A stretch of DNA of 64,000 bases from Rostrohypoxylon terebratum (lineage: Eukaryota > Ascomycota > Sordariomycetes > Xylariales > Hypoxylaceae). The first letter of the stretch is position 1. Every line of letters begins with the position of its first letter. The position numbers and the translations under genes are program-made. The stretch covers positions 437,934 to 501,933 of the forward strand of contig MU385861.1 of NCBI GenBank assembly GCA_022497145.1, read 5' to 3'. The notes under the pieces were generated by a model. That model worked only from the letters and a program-made list of their open reading frames with translations, made no database searches and was not told where the DNA came from. Below, piece by piece: positions 10,779 to 23,584 of this stretch.

Positions 10779-12627
10779 ATGATGTCGGTCCTTATAAGAC
10801 GCAAAACCTCTCTCCTTCTTGCTTCGTCCCTAAGAATTCATCACCGACAATTCTCGATTTCGACTATTCTTCGCACGACCTCAAGACGTATTCCAGAGCT
10901 CAACACTGGGTTTACCACTAGCTATGACCCCAACGAAGAAGGGCGAGGACCTATGTTCACTAAGAATACCTTCGGAGTCCCGCAATTTTACCCTAGGGAC
11001 CTCAAGAAGGGCGTCGACGAATATGTAGTTGGACAGGATCGAGCAAAGAAGACAATATCATCCGTCATATTCAACCACTACCAGAATGTGAGACGGCGTA
11101 GATATCAAGAGGAGACAGAGAGAAAGCGGGAAGAGAAGCTCATACGACAAGCCATTGCCCGTGATCGAAATGCAAGAGAGATGGAGGAAGTGTCTCAACA
11201 TCCAGTGGAAGGTTGGCAACATCCGACACCAATGTCGCGAAGATATCGTGCTGACGACCTTGACGAAGATGACTTCCCTGGCCATCACGATTCGATACAG
11301 CAAATGCACCAAGCCTGGCAACATGCTGAACAAAAAACCGACTTCTACATACCCGAGGATACGAGTCGCACACCGCCAGTCAAGATCGACAAGAGTAACT
11401 TGCTCCTTCTTGGTCCAACCGGCGTAGGGAAGACGTACATACTTGAGTAAGTTACTGCTTGCTGACACACATATGAGCATGGCTTAACTAATCCCTTGTA
11501 GGACGTTGAGCAAGAAGATTAACGTACCATTCACGATATGCGACTGCAATTCCTTCACACAAGCTGGTTATATCGGACAAGACGTCGAAACATGTATCGA
11601 GCGATTATTAATCGAGTCCAACTACGATATAAGGGCTACTGAACAAGGGATTGTTGTGCTAGATGAATTTGACAAAATCGCCAAACGCGAAACCATGAAC
11701 GGAAGAGATGTGGGCGGTGAAGGTGTGCAACAAGCATTGTTGAAGTTGGTTGAGGGGACGAAGGTTACTATTAACGTCAAGGACAATCGCTCTTCATCTC
11801 GCTCGGCAACCCCTATAACTACAAGCTATACTGGTCCTGGATCTTCATCATCTACTTCGGGACCACAACCAACACCACCTCCAATTGGTAAAGTGGACCA
11901 GTATACCATCGACACAAGCAATATACTATTCGTCATGTGCGGTGCATTCGTTGGCCTCGACAAGGTCATTCTAAATCGAGTATCTAAATCTAGCATGGGG
12001 TTTGGTTCTGAGATCAGGAGTCGGTCTACATCTGGGAACAAACCAGATCTTCCACCAGCATTATTTAATCATATCCCTCATCGACCCGCAGACCCCGAGG
12101 ATACATCATCGCTTACGGCACTTGACCTAGCTACACCCGAGGATCTGCAGGGATTCGGATTCATCCCCGAGTTGATCGGCCGGGTTCATAATATTGTGGC
12201 ACTGTCGCCTCTCTCGCAATCAGATTTGCTAAGAATCCTGATAGAGCCGCGCAACTCATTGGTTGCGCAATACACTGCATTGTTCGAAACATACCCCTCT
12301 AACCTCCTCTTCACGCGAAAGTCGCTGAAAGCTATCGCAGAGCGCGCCGAGAAGGCCAGGACGGGTGCTCGCGGCTTGAAGATGGAGATGGAGCGTGTGT
12401 TAGCCGAAGCTATGTTTGATGCCCCTACCCACTACGTACTCGTCACCGAGAAGGCCGTGCGTGGCGAAGAGAAGGTGGGATATTGGGGTAAGGACGGCAG
12501 GCTGGAAATCGAGAGGCTGATACGCGAGGAGGATGGTCTGGCTGAAATCCCGGGCCAGGACGAGCATGGACGAGAGGTTGTGAGTAGTCTCGGCCACTAC
12601 CGCGAGGCTGGGCAGAGCGGCGCATGA
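10779..12627 (+). CDS. CLPX: Mitochondrial ATP-dependent unfoldase ClpX
   Basis: AAA+ unfoldase of the mitochondrial matrix that feeds substrates to ClpP or remodels proteins. Two exons, 10779-11446 and 11502-12627, with a 55-bp intron, encode 597 residues. The start (ATG ATG at 10779) opens an Arg/Ser-rich, acid-free N-terminus typical of a mitochondrial presequence. Then come VDEYVVGQDRAKKTISSVIFNHY, a charged insert of about 100 residues, Walker A GPTGVGKT at 212-219, the pore loop AGYIGQDVE, Walker B IVVLDEFDKIAK, and FIPELIGRVHNIV followed by the sensor-2 KARTGARGLK. The bacterial N-terminal zinc domain is absent. A loop MGF at residues 388-390 sits where ClpX has its ClpP-docking IGF/LGF tripeptide; yeast Mcx1 is reported to lack it. 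A ClpP partner is therefore plausible. Confidence 0.93.
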
Positions 12628-13844
12628 GGATCATAAGTTTGAAGCAGGCTGTATGAGTTATTGTTAAACCACCTAGGTAACCTACCTACATACGGGTACG
12701 GACTCGCAAGTTCCGGGCGAGTGAATCGTTTATTTGGCTAGGAAAACCCCTGCATGGTGGTGTCTGTTGATATGGGAAAGGGCGTTTTCGTTGAATTCGG
12801 GCATATTGCGCGTCATGACTGCTTTATCACCAGCGGACTGGAGTTACTGGGATATGCAGGTGTAAGGGAGTTGGGCTGTTAACTGATGATATGATGTTAT
12901 GGACGTATATAATATAAGATGCTTTTTATAGGTCGCTTAGTAGCAGGTCATAAATAAATACACCGACTAAGCTGGAATGATACCTGACCGGATTACATAT
13001 GAATGTAGACAAACTCGAATGACTTCCGGGTTTCGTTTAGCCGTGTAGGTATTCGTGATTGACGACATCATTATTTTGAACTCGTCAGGCCATTTGGGTA
13101 TATATACTTTGCGCTTAAGTCTTAAACTTATGATCCAATGGCTCTGTGCACCTGGCAGTGTCTGGCAAAAGCTACGATAGTTTCATCTCTACCTAGAGTA
13201 TCCACATACCAAAAGTTGGGGAAATCCAGCTTTTATGGTTCTTCCCCGGTCCGTGGTTTGGAACGGGATGCGCACAAGCAACGCAACATACGAGATGGTC
13301 GCATCGATCTGCCCACGAGCAGTTACCTCAGGTTTCACAACGCTAGTAACCTAGTTTTTGGGGTGGTTTCCCGAGACGGCAATGGAGTGGGAAGGGTTGA
13401 GAGAATTTGAGCAGATTGCGAGGTCGACACCCGAACTTAGAAACACTCCACTTGACGTTATAGGAAGAAAGCTCTGCTTCTTATTCAGAACGGCATAGAA
13501 GATTTGTATTTTTTTTTCCTCTTGTACATATTTACAACGCCTGGATCTCATCTGTTTTGATCAGCTACCAAAAAAAGGCGACCTCTCTCTCCCAGGCATG
13601 GGGACCGAATCCCAACCGGAATGAAGTAAAAGGGGGATTTTTTATATGTGATGTTGCCGACGCTGCCCAGACTCGAGTCTGCAATGGTCTCCATCGTCGA
13701 ATCGTTTCGGTTAGCCAACGTGCCCCCGCCCCGCTACTCCGATTTACCCTATTTGCTTTTCGTTCTGTATACGGAATTTCATGCCTTGCATGGCGGTTCT
13801 CTAACGACAAAAGGAAAAGGACCAGAGTAGGTACGGCATTATGG
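12628..13844. other. Intergenic, convergent 3' ends of CLPX and COX5
   Basis: 1.2 kb without a credible gene. Open frames at 13138-13410 and 13557-14006 are unsupported; the second overlaps the antisense of COX5 coding exons. A T-run lies at 13510-13517. Confidence 0.55.
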
Positions 13845-14658
13845 CTAATGACCCTTGGGCGGCGACTGCACCATACCCTTTCCACTGTAGCCCTCGGACG
13901 TGAGACCGGTGAGGGGCTCGGCGTTTTGGCCCTGCTAAGTGTTAGTTCACAGGTTCGTGGCTCTGAGGAGAATTGGGATCGGAAGAAAGGGTCATTCTCA
14001 CCCTGAGGAACTCGTTGGATTGTTCCTGGTATTCCTTGGTCATCGTGCTGGGAGCGGGGCCAGCGAACGACCGCATCGTGGCGAAGATAACGAAACTGGC
14101 GAGGACACCGACAGCGGTGTATAGAGCGACCTTGCGTCCCTCATCGGGTGGAGGCATGGCGCGGGGACCGTGAGGACCGAAGGCGATCCAGTATGCTGTT
14201 GGCGGAGGTCAGTCCATGGTTGTCTTCAAATACGTGTTTCGTGAATGGTTAGATCAATTATTGGGGATCCACTGTCCCGCTCCACGGTGCCGCCCTCTCC
14301 AGTGCTGTTCGCAGGAGTGATTCCCAGGATCGAAAGCTGGTACGCAAACCCGGAAGCAGCGCAAACTTGCTCAACCCGGGGCGCAAGATATATAAAAGAA
14401 CAAGATGTTATATTTTTACATACCGGCCCTCTTCTCTGAAAGAGTGAGCTCGGCCCAGTTCTCCTTCATGCGGTCTCGTAAGGCCATCCATAGCTCGGCC
14501 TGCTCGGTTTGAGGCATACCCTCCCACCTCTTTTCAATGTTGGCTAAAGTCGGGTTGGAGATGGCGTGTGTGGTGGCGGCACGACGAGGAATCACGGTGG
14601 TCGATTTGCTAGCCCGGAGGGCGCCGCGCAGGAGAGAGGTTGTAGGTGTTCGCATCAT
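13845..14658 (-). CDS. COX5: Cytochrome c oxidase subunit 5 (subunit IV family)
   Basis: Nuclear-encoded structural subunit of respiratory complex IV in the inner mitochondrial membrane. Three exons, 14658-14424, 14195-14002 and 13931-13845, give 171 residues, matching the fungal family. The first exon carries a mitochondrial presequence rich in Arg and Ser (TSLLRGALRASKS) and the matrix domain (ISNPTLANIEKRWEGM..ELWMALRDRMKENW). Splicing restores SEKRAAYWIAFGPHGPRA. One transmembrane helix follows (VALYTAVGVLASFVIFATM). The last exon gives the conserved tail NAEPLTGLTSEGYSGKGMVQ. The first intron is 228 bp, long for this window. Two adjacent ATGs (14658, 14655) could both serve; I use the first. 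Confidence 0.95.
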
Positions 14659-16437
14659 CTTGACTTTGTGTGCGTCAAAACAAGGAAAGCAAAAATGAAG
14701 AAAAAAAACCCCAGAGGAAAAAAAGTCAAGATAATGCTGTGCGAGTCGATCGGAAGAGTGGAGATTAAAAACTAATTAAGGCGGTCGCGAGGCCGATCGG
14801 ATGTTGGAAGAGGGGATCGCGGGTGGTGGTTTCTCGCTGACGATAAGGTTGTTGTTGGGTGCTTCAATTTTTCGGCTGTCAAGTTCAATTGAGAGTGTTT
14901 TTTCGATTGAGTTGAACGGTCGTATGATTGTGGTGGAGCCAATTGGAGGATCCGTCCTATGCCTCAGGCATTCTTACAGCTGCAACTCGATGACTGGCAG
15001 TTGGAAAAGCTCTGACAGCTCCATAGCTCCAGATCTATGGTTCGCCCGGCTAAAACTCGGACCAAGGTAATAAGCAGATAAGACACAGTATGCGACGTCA
15101 TTCTAACACTAGGTCCAGTCTATGGGGTCTATGGTAGGTCGTTTTTTCGTTACCTAATCGTTGTGCTTCAAGGTTGTCTCCATATCTCATCACTGCTCAT
15201 GAATATATGAAATGAGTGAAATTCATGGAAGATTTCATACTGTTTTAACCATGGATTTCAAATGCGGCATGTAATTGTGGTCGTCAAACGTCGAAATATC
15301 TATACATTTATGTAGCATCTTAGTTGATGCTTCTATCCGTATTAACTAGGTATTATTGAGTAACTCAATGTCCGATATGAGTTTTATGATTTTTAAACCA
15401 ATTGACCCTCTACGGTCTCAATGAGAACCCCGACATGAGGACTCTTGTCTAGTCTCATTGTATATGCCTAGATACGCCTTGATAATTGCTGCCAAACCCG
15501 TGAGTTGGAGGTTTCGTACGCCCATGGCTGATATGTCTCGATATTATCTAAGCAACGCAGAGTGGATGTGATCTGGTTTTGTTGAGGCGAGTATTATGAG
15601 GTTTCTCGAGCCTCTTATTCAGGAGCTATAACATCCCGAAGATAGCTGACGCTTGGTAGTGGCTGAAAGCTAGCGGTTCGGTTTTGTGTTCGGGCTTGAT
15701 GATTGGTGTTGGGTAGGATCATTCACTTCAGCTATGCTGTCGATTTGCTGGTAGTCCTTCGTCGAAGGAGATTGTGACTTTGCTTGATGCTCTCTGAAAG
15801 TAGGAGCGAATGCGTAATATCCTGTTACGTGAGACATTTAGCATCATTGATGATCACAACTTGGTAAGTAAGCGTATGCTTAATTTCGAGACTAGTCCGT
15901 ACCGTTGAATATTCCAAAGGCCACAGCGAGACCTATAGGAATGAAAGTGCGGCCGAACGAACTCATAATTTCCTTATGTGTGCATTCCGCCAGATTCCCA
16001 TGGAATATAATAAGATCAGATATATTATCGTAGGTGTTGAGAAGGTATAAACACAATGCTAGTAGTAGGTACTATGTAGGTAATGTATGTTGTGGAGAAA
16101 ATTCATATTTCGGGAGTCCTCGTTGGTCGAATACATCAAATCCTTCTATCGGGTAAATTTATCTACTGGAATGAAGTGGCACGCGCTGTATAGTTGCTAG
16201 GGGCTGTAGGTGGGTTGTTAGCCTCCAGGGCTGTTTTGTCCCACTAATATTAATTGTAATAGGTACCCGGGCCTTAAACTTTACGCGTTTAAGTGCATTT
16301 GACGCGTCTAAGCTTCCCTGACCAGTGACCACGCACCGTACACCACGCACCACGTGCTATATTATTTGAAATATTTACTACATTTCAAATTTACAGACAA
16401 GATATGTCTAATTTTCATCTCTCTTCAGAGTAAAGAG
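14659..16437. promoter_or_regulatory. Divergent intergenic region between COX5 and MUS7/MMS22
   Basis: 1.78 kb, mostly plain AT-leaning sequence with A/G-rich runs next to the COX5 start (14696-14730). I see no spliced coding potential, tRNA or repeat. It should hold both promoters. Confidence 0.5.
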
Positions 16438-16515
16438 ATGCAGGCCGGGCGAAATGGCGAAATGGAAGGAGCTTGGAGAGGTGCCAGATTCGGAAGACGA
16501 AAGTGGCTTCGATAG
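16438..16515 (+). other. Upstream ORF overlapping the MUS7/MMS22 start codon
   Basis: An ATG 16 bases upstream of the main start opens a 25-codon frame in another register, ending TAG at 16513-16515. It therefore overlaps the first 62 bases of the main CDS. If the 5' leader includes 16438, ribosomes that use this ATG would bypass the main start. Whether the transcript starts upstream of it is not visible. Confidence 0.35.
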
Positions 16516-19500
16516 TAGTCAAGAATCCGAACATGAACTTCCACAGCTTCCACAGCTTCCACAGCTCCCACAGCAGCCAAGCAATGCCGGCGTCGAAGAC
16601 GAACTCGAGATTGAGAACAGGGACGGGATCGAGAACGGGAAAGTGGATGAGAATGAGAACGTACAAGCAATTATTAACACCATTTGGGATATCCCACTTT
16701 CATCTCAAAGCCCCGAAAAGGGAAACGATGCCGATCGACATCCAATTCCTCCACCACTCCAAGCGCCCCTCGAACCGGAACCTACGCGCGCACTCGATTC
16801 GTCCCCTCTTTCGTCGCCACTACTTGAACCAATCGAAGACTCTAGCAATTCTATACAAAACGTCGAGGTTGAAAGAGCGGAACCAAAAGACCAGCCTCAA
16901 GTACCGGAAGTACCAGAAATACAGCCTATTGAGCAGTTTACAACCGCAGTATTCGAGGTAGAGGATATTGTCGACGAGGACGAGGCTATCTCCGCAGGCC
17001 ACACAACTCGACTCGGGAGATCATTGAGACCGAGGAAGCCTATCCAGGAGCACCCCTATTTGCTAGAAAGCGCCCAATACAGCAAAACCTTAAAGTCGCA
17101 TGGCGTAAAGCCCCTGCGTGTCCAAATCGAAGAGGCAGCGAGGAAGAGGCATGAGGAAGACTCGCAGGAGCAAGATTATGAAGATGAAAGTCAATCTACT
17201 GTGCGAGGGCTTGCGCCGGAGGATTCTGGTGAAAGCCAAGAGAACCAGCAAAAGGTTATATTTGATGATACCGAGGATGAGGCCGGTCCAACCAGTAGTC
17301 CGCCAGCACCCACTAAGCGTCGTGAAGCGGAGCCGGATCCCTTGCTGAGGAGCTCTCAAGACGATGATGAATTCCCAGACCCAGCCGACATAGCCAAGTG
17401 GAATCTTGGAAAGAAGCCAACCGGGAGTACGAAGAGACAAGCTTCGCCTAGGGTTTCTAAGAAACGAAAGATTCCGAGACTGCATCAGCCCTCGAGGCCT
17501 ACGAGAGCGCCTTCGCCATTAGCATATTCCTATCATATCTTTGATATCCCTCCTTCACCTCCACAGACTAGCCCAAGTTTCCTCACGGTCACGCCTGTCA
17601 CCGCACTTGGACGCTCTAGACCGATAACAACACTTACTCCAAAATTAAGTAGCACAATATCGTCGCAGAACCAGAGTCCCGCTCCAGCCAACAAAAGCAC
17701 TAGCATGATAGATCTTACGACCATGGATGATACAAATAGCGAACATAATTCGGGTTCTAGCAGTGACTCTGAAAGCAATTCAGAAACGGTACATGCTGCA
17801 ATGAGAAGAAGGATGCGTGGTGTATTACCTGCATCTTGGCTTCGACTTGACCAACAAGGAACTCGCAAGAAAAGTGCGCCAGCTGTTGCGCAACGAAGTC
17901 CGGATCGTTCTCCGGAAAGGACTCAGAGGAAAGGCGTAGCCCAACGTCGACAGGTCTCACCTAAACCTGGTAGTGGATTGGCTCTATTTCTTGAAGATTC
18001 AGACGACGACGACGACGACATGACTATACAAGCCGATGAAATTGACGACTTTCCTGGTAATAATAGTAATAATGACAACTGTTTCTCCATCTTTGAGGAC
18101 GACGCTGCTTCCGTTGTTGAAGATGATCCTATTGATTTTATGATGCCTGCGAGGAAAAGAACCAACTCACATCTAGAAGGACGAGGGAGACCAAAAAAAA
18201 GAAGGAAAAACCAACAATCTACATTTAAAGGTCAACCCGGACAAGCGAAGCGACAACAAAGAATCACTGGATTGTTGGATAGGACGAAAGGCTCATCAAC
18301 TCAGAAGAGCATTCAGAGACACACTGCGAGCAAAAGTTCTAAAGGGCATCGAGCGAGGGAACTTGGCAGATCGTTATCCAAATCCACGCCGCCTCCGCGG
18401 CTTAGCATCTTGGATGTCATTGAACCAGACGCGCCTCCTTTTATTCGCATAGCTGCCCGGACGGCGAATCAAAGGCGGGACAAGGGTAGATCGAGCCCTT
18501 CAAACAAACAGATTGCATTGGGGACACGGCAAGACAACATTGATGCCATCAGTGCTCTTAGAAATTGGGAAAGAGGCCGTATTCAGCCAAGAGCTTCTCA
18601 TACGATAGCCAAGCCTCAAAAGAACTCCCCGAAGTCTTTGCATCCCATCTCCAACAATTCCGTTGTTCAACCTCCAAAACCAGATTTCAAGCCACGGCAA
18701 CGTCGAGCTGTGGCCGCAATCCAATTTTCGCAGCCTCAACGCATGGTAAAACAAGCAAGCATCGATAGTTTCGTGACTGTCGAGGCAGTTGCACCATATT
18801 CATCAACATCTGTCCATCCTGCGGCCCCCGCGCCTAAGCGGTCTTCAATTGCTCGGGCGAAGTCATACAGCAATGCAACTTCTAGACCCGCGCAACTTGA
18901 AACGGCTGGCGAGAGGGCTGGTCGTCACGCCTTTGATGCGCGAAAGAGAGCATTAGATGCATTATATCGGAAATCGCGCAGAGCCTTGCCAACTCCAGCT
19001 AGTGTTGGACTCGAACGGCTTATGGGTAGTAGCGTGCTTATGGAAAGCCCTGATGAACGGTCCGAGAGCCTAACTTCAAAGAACAATCCCCCAAGGCCCG
19101 AAGCCACACCGATCCGAAGACGGCAGAAGCCCCGAAAGCATTTCCAGCCTCAACATTTAGACATTACCGCTCCTCAATACGCACATGCTAATGACCCCCT
19201 ACCCCGTGAAGTGAGTCCCGTATGTCATACAGTTGAGCAGACACATACAACGGAATCGACAGGAAAACTATTAGGCCTTGGTCCGTTCGGGACACATTAT
19301 ACTCAGCATTTTGAAATATTCCCCCTAGACCTAGGGGTTTTCTTCCATGAGAGCACAATTCTTGGAAGTGGCCGTCTACTCAAGGCGTCAAATGAGAAAC
19401 CTTCCGATGCTTTACATCGTTCGCGAGGCCATATCACATTTACTCTCGACGAGAAAATACTACGCTGGGGTCAATGGGATGCCCAGACTTCTTCGGAATT

Positions 19501-22500
19501 GGGAATCGTATTTGACTGGATGGTGGATCATCTTCAATCCGTCACCCCCGATTTTAGCGGTCGTATGAGCTTGATAGGAGTTGCAGATTTTGTCCTGGAT
19601 TATCTTCAGGACTATATAAACTTTTCGGATGGTGAGAACGAAAAACATTTCGCTGGCCGAGCCTTAGAGATATTACGAAGTTTCGTGGAACGCTTAGACG
19701 CATTCAAATCTCAGTCTTCAGATCGGATACGGTCTCTTATCGAGATTCTCAGCCGCAGCTTGATCATCATTCTTCAGGTCCTACGAGTTTGCCAGGGTCT
19801 TAATCAGCTATCGGAAATATTTCAGCTTGAAGAGCTGTTGTCAAAAGCCGCTAAGAGGACTGCCCGTCAACTCCTCGAAACGGAGCTGGTAGACGTGCGA
19901 ATTTTGTATCAAGATTTGCAACGAATGTCCTTCCGAGAGAAGGGCATTCGTAATGAGCACTACTCCATTGCTTGTTGGGTTATTCTCATTCGAGTTCTTG
20001 AAGAAACTCGCATTCCTAAATCTGGATTCTGGGATATCGTGTCTTCTGTCATGCTCAATACGAACTTAAAAACCGTTAGCGATGCGCACACCTTTGAACG
20101 GATTTGGCACGGCCTCTTTACTCTACTCCCGCTGGGCGAATTCGACAACACTGGTATCGTGGTGCCGGGTTCTAGGCATACTGTGCCCTTAGAAGGTTGG
20201 CCCCTCCCGCAAGCACTGCTCCGGCGTGTTTTCCAGCTCTATGAGGATAACCCGAGACAATCACCGAGTTTCAACGATTACTGCCGAGGGATTGTCAGCC
20301 GCTGCCATTACCTTGTGGAACAGTGGGGATGGCGGAAATCGAATGGTATAATAGGGACTATCTTCGACTTCTTCGCTGCTCGAGGACTCTCTCACTTGCG
20401 GAATGAGGAAGTATACAAGTCACCAGACTTCTTAGAATGTCTGACGGGATCGCCGCTTCTTGCAGTTGCACCAGAGGACAGATGTTTTCATATCTTCCTA
20501 AAGCTTCTGGCACTATCCATTAAAAACTTGGAAAGTCGGGGCTTCACCAATGATGTTCGGAATATGGTGGCAAGAGTATTGCCAAATCATAACCGCCAGT
20601 ATGAGAAAGAGAATGATATTCACGAAAGTGACCTAGCCGCTCTCCGGAATCATCATGATCTTCTCTGTACACTCTTTTGGGCCGCACCTGCGACTCTGCG
20701 ACCTTCTGTACAGACTATCGAGAAACTCGTCATACCCGCGAGTTCTCATAAAGAGGCATGCTTAATTAGCCTACGAGCCTGGAGCCAACTGTCCCGATTC
20801 GTGATATCGACCGATGAAGATACCAGCGCATATAAACCCTTTGCCGACTGGCAAAAATCCATATTTCAACAAGTGATGGAGCAGTACTTGTCCGCCGAAT
20901 CGGATATACAGCAGCAACTTTCGCGAATGTCCAAAGACGCCTCAAAAAATATTAGCCGAGATATGATGAATGCGGTTGTGAGGCTAAACCGGAAGAGTGC
21001 CATGGATGTGATTCATTTCTCAATGAAAGGCTTCCTTGGTGTCATCAAGCATGCTCCAACGCTCGGTGCCGCCTCCTTCGCGCTCAATCACTGTACGCCG
21101 AAATCCCCATCCATCTCGAGAAGTTTCACTAACATCCCTTAGACCAACTGGACCAGGTTTTTACACGCTTCCCATTTTCGTCTAAAGACTTTGATTGGAG
21201 TAGCATCCGTGTTGGCCTAGATATTCTCGACTACTACATGACTAGAATTGAAGAATTTCTAGTCCAGGGCCCTGCAACGCCTGATCACTCGTGGCATGGA
21301 GAGGATGCGATCTTGGTGAGCACTCTATATTTCTAAATTAAAGTGTTTTGGCACCCGTTAATTTTGACTTAGCTCCTCGAACGTAAAATGGCCACACCCT
21401 TTTTCTCGATGACTCGCACCATCATCGGGATAGATTTCAAAGATGACGGACTTGGTCCCACAAGTGATCATTGTATATGTATGGAACAAGCTGTATCGCT
21501 TGCTGGACGGCTAGCGGCGCGCTTAGTTCATGCTCGACTTTCGGTATGTGGTCTTCATCTATGATTACATCAATAGCTAACTTTCGTGACAGCGAGTCTC
21601 CCAATTCTTCGGTAATGGACGATATAACATGTTTCACAGTATGCCGAGAGCCATTGGTTCACCTTCAAGGAAATATCATGCCCTCTTTCTTGCAATGCTA
21701 ATTCAGCAGGGCATAGACGATTTCAAGGTTAGATATTCTCATGCCTTGGGTCGAATATCACTAACCATGCTTTAGGACTTGGGTATGACCATTCTGGAAT
21801 TGTTCCTGATGGAGTTAGTGAAACCTCGTAGTTTTCTGGGCTATGAAAATAGGCTCGCTTTGACGATCAAACGACGCGGCGACCCGTATTTGAAAGATTC
21901 GGTCATAGAGATCAGCAATAGTCCCGACTATAACTCGAATCTGGAACTATTCAGTCGTAAGTTTTGTTTCTTGAAGATGCCGTTTCCGGTCACTAATATT
22001 TTGTAGGTGTCGTCGCGATGATGCGTAAGACATTACGGCATGCAGTGACCAGTCAGAAGCAGCAGCTTCAGGCCCAGTTCTCCAAGGCTTTGAAAAACAC
22101 CATGGATCAAATGAAACTTGATCTAAAGTCCATTGCGCTCGACTCGCCTGAGCATGCGAATTATATCGAGTTCGCCCGGTCCATAATCACGGTGATCAGA
22201 TCGCAAGACCTATGTCCTGTGGACTCCTATTTCTATCAAATTAGCCGAGAATATTCACCCTCTAGTCAAGACCCTCGCCTACAAATAGCGGGTATACTGT
22301 CATGGGGTCTCAAGCTAGAAGAAGGAGACACAAAAGCGATACCAGGACTATTCTACCTACTATTTCCTAACTTTAAGCTTGCCCTCGCGAATGGCAAACT
22401 TGCGGATGAAAGCGTCATTCTTCAACAAGGAATGGGAAATTCTCGCGTGTTTTCCTTCATGCTAAGCACGATGTTCCCGGCAATCATAAAAACAGCGCTC

Positions 22501-23205
22501 GGATTATCCGAAGGATGGATAATATTAGTCACTTACGTGGATGCTTTTGAGAGACTCCTCACGGCACCTTGTATACACAGGGCAATTATGGGAGAAGACA
22601 TGATTGGGCTTCTAACCATCTTGGAGTCTAGCTTCGCTAGTATTCACAACCTCCACAGCCTTGATCAGTCGGAAGTTCATGGGGAACACATCTTCGCCCT
22701 AGCACAGGTCATGCGCCTCCTCAACTTACTTTCGCCGTCTTTCACGGCATACTTAATTAACAACCCGGCTTCCCGATTAGCAGCAGACATAACCGAGGCA
22801 ATCGACAAGTTTACAACCTTCACTCGAACAGCTAGCGAATATCTATCCGATCTTATACACGGGTCCGAGCAGGCAAACACTGTGAATCCCAGTAGATTCT
22901 TCGCGGGTATGCGCGGACTCGAGCCAAGTTTATTCACGCAGCATAATGATAACATTACGCGATTTGCTAACCACATGGTTCGGGATATCTGCGAAAACTG
23001 GGTGATGGATGGTTCGAATATTAGTATAAGGGGTCCGTCTAGGGTACAGGAATTGGGACAAGGGACCTTAATCCCGAGACGGGATGCGACGAGGCTGATC
23101 CAGACTCTTCATGAACAGCTTCAGGAATGGAATTACGCCAATGACGTGGCGGCGGCGGGAACTTCAAGGCAAGCTAGGTTGCCCTTTGAAGAGCATTTGT
23201 TTTGA
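16454..23205 (+). CDS. MUS7: Mus7/Mms22 family DNA repair protein
   Basis: Large nuclear scaffold required to complete replication of damaged DNA; in yeasts it works with the Rtt101 ubiquitin ligase (Mms22) or Brc1 (Mus7). Six exons: 16454-21092, 21143-21315, 21373-21543, 21593-21727, 21776-21956 and 22007-23205. They give 2,165 residues. The N-terminal half is disordered, acidic and basic in turn, and opens with the family signature EVPDSEDES. It contains an LPQ repeat near residue 30 and an Asp run near 517. The helical C-terminal half carries Mus7-type segments such as HALYRK-like LDALYRKSRRALPTP, ETELVDVRILYQDLQRMSFREKG and SRVVAMMRKTLRHAV, the last made only by splicing. All introns cluster in the last 2.1 kb and are about 48-57 bp. 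Exact partner in this fungus is unknown. Confidence 0.88.
16538..16573 (+). repeat. 9-bp coding tandem repeat (Leu-Pro-Gln)
   Basis: Three perfect copies of CTTCCACAG and a fourth with one change encode LPQ repeated four times in the disordered N-terminus of the Mus7/Mms22 protein. Likely variable in length between strains. Confidence 0.8.
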
Positions 23206-23584
23206 GACGTATAGATCATATGCATTGAGCCTGGTGTTGGGGTTGTTTGCAATTCGTGAATGGAGAAAAAGAATCATTTTGAATTTCTAGTACTACAAGT
23301 ATGTTATCGTGATGCTGATACCTGTTTATGACATAATGCTTACGTACTAACCTAAACAAGTCTCCGCTTTAATGCGGGGAGGTATTACCGTCGGTCTGGG
23401 TCGGTATAAGAACGCTATGACCACCCTGCTAACACGGCTGTAAGGGCAAACTCCGGGCCGGCGCTGGGAGGCACCAAGGGTCGGCCAACGTCGGCCAAGA
23501 TGGAACCTTGGAAATTTCTTTTGCTGCTTGTGCAACTTCTCAAGCTATGCATTCGCCTGCTCATCCCGGGCGCCAATTCTCCGA
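23206..23584. other. Intergenic between MUS7/MMS22 and the tandem AAA gene
   Basis: 379 bp, tandem orientation. It holds the 3' UTR of the upstream gene and the promoter and leader of the next. The downstream frame is open for 57 nt before its ATG but shows no earlier ATG in frame. Confidence 0.55.

Noticed and set aside
13557..14006. 149-residue plus-strand frame near COX5
   Set aside because: Overlaps the antisense of the COX5 last exon and intron; no ATG context or homology.
16473..16961. 162-residue open frame in the 5' part of MUS7/MMS22
   Set aside because: Repeat-driven shadow (poly-HSF) of the LPQ-coding region; no family features.
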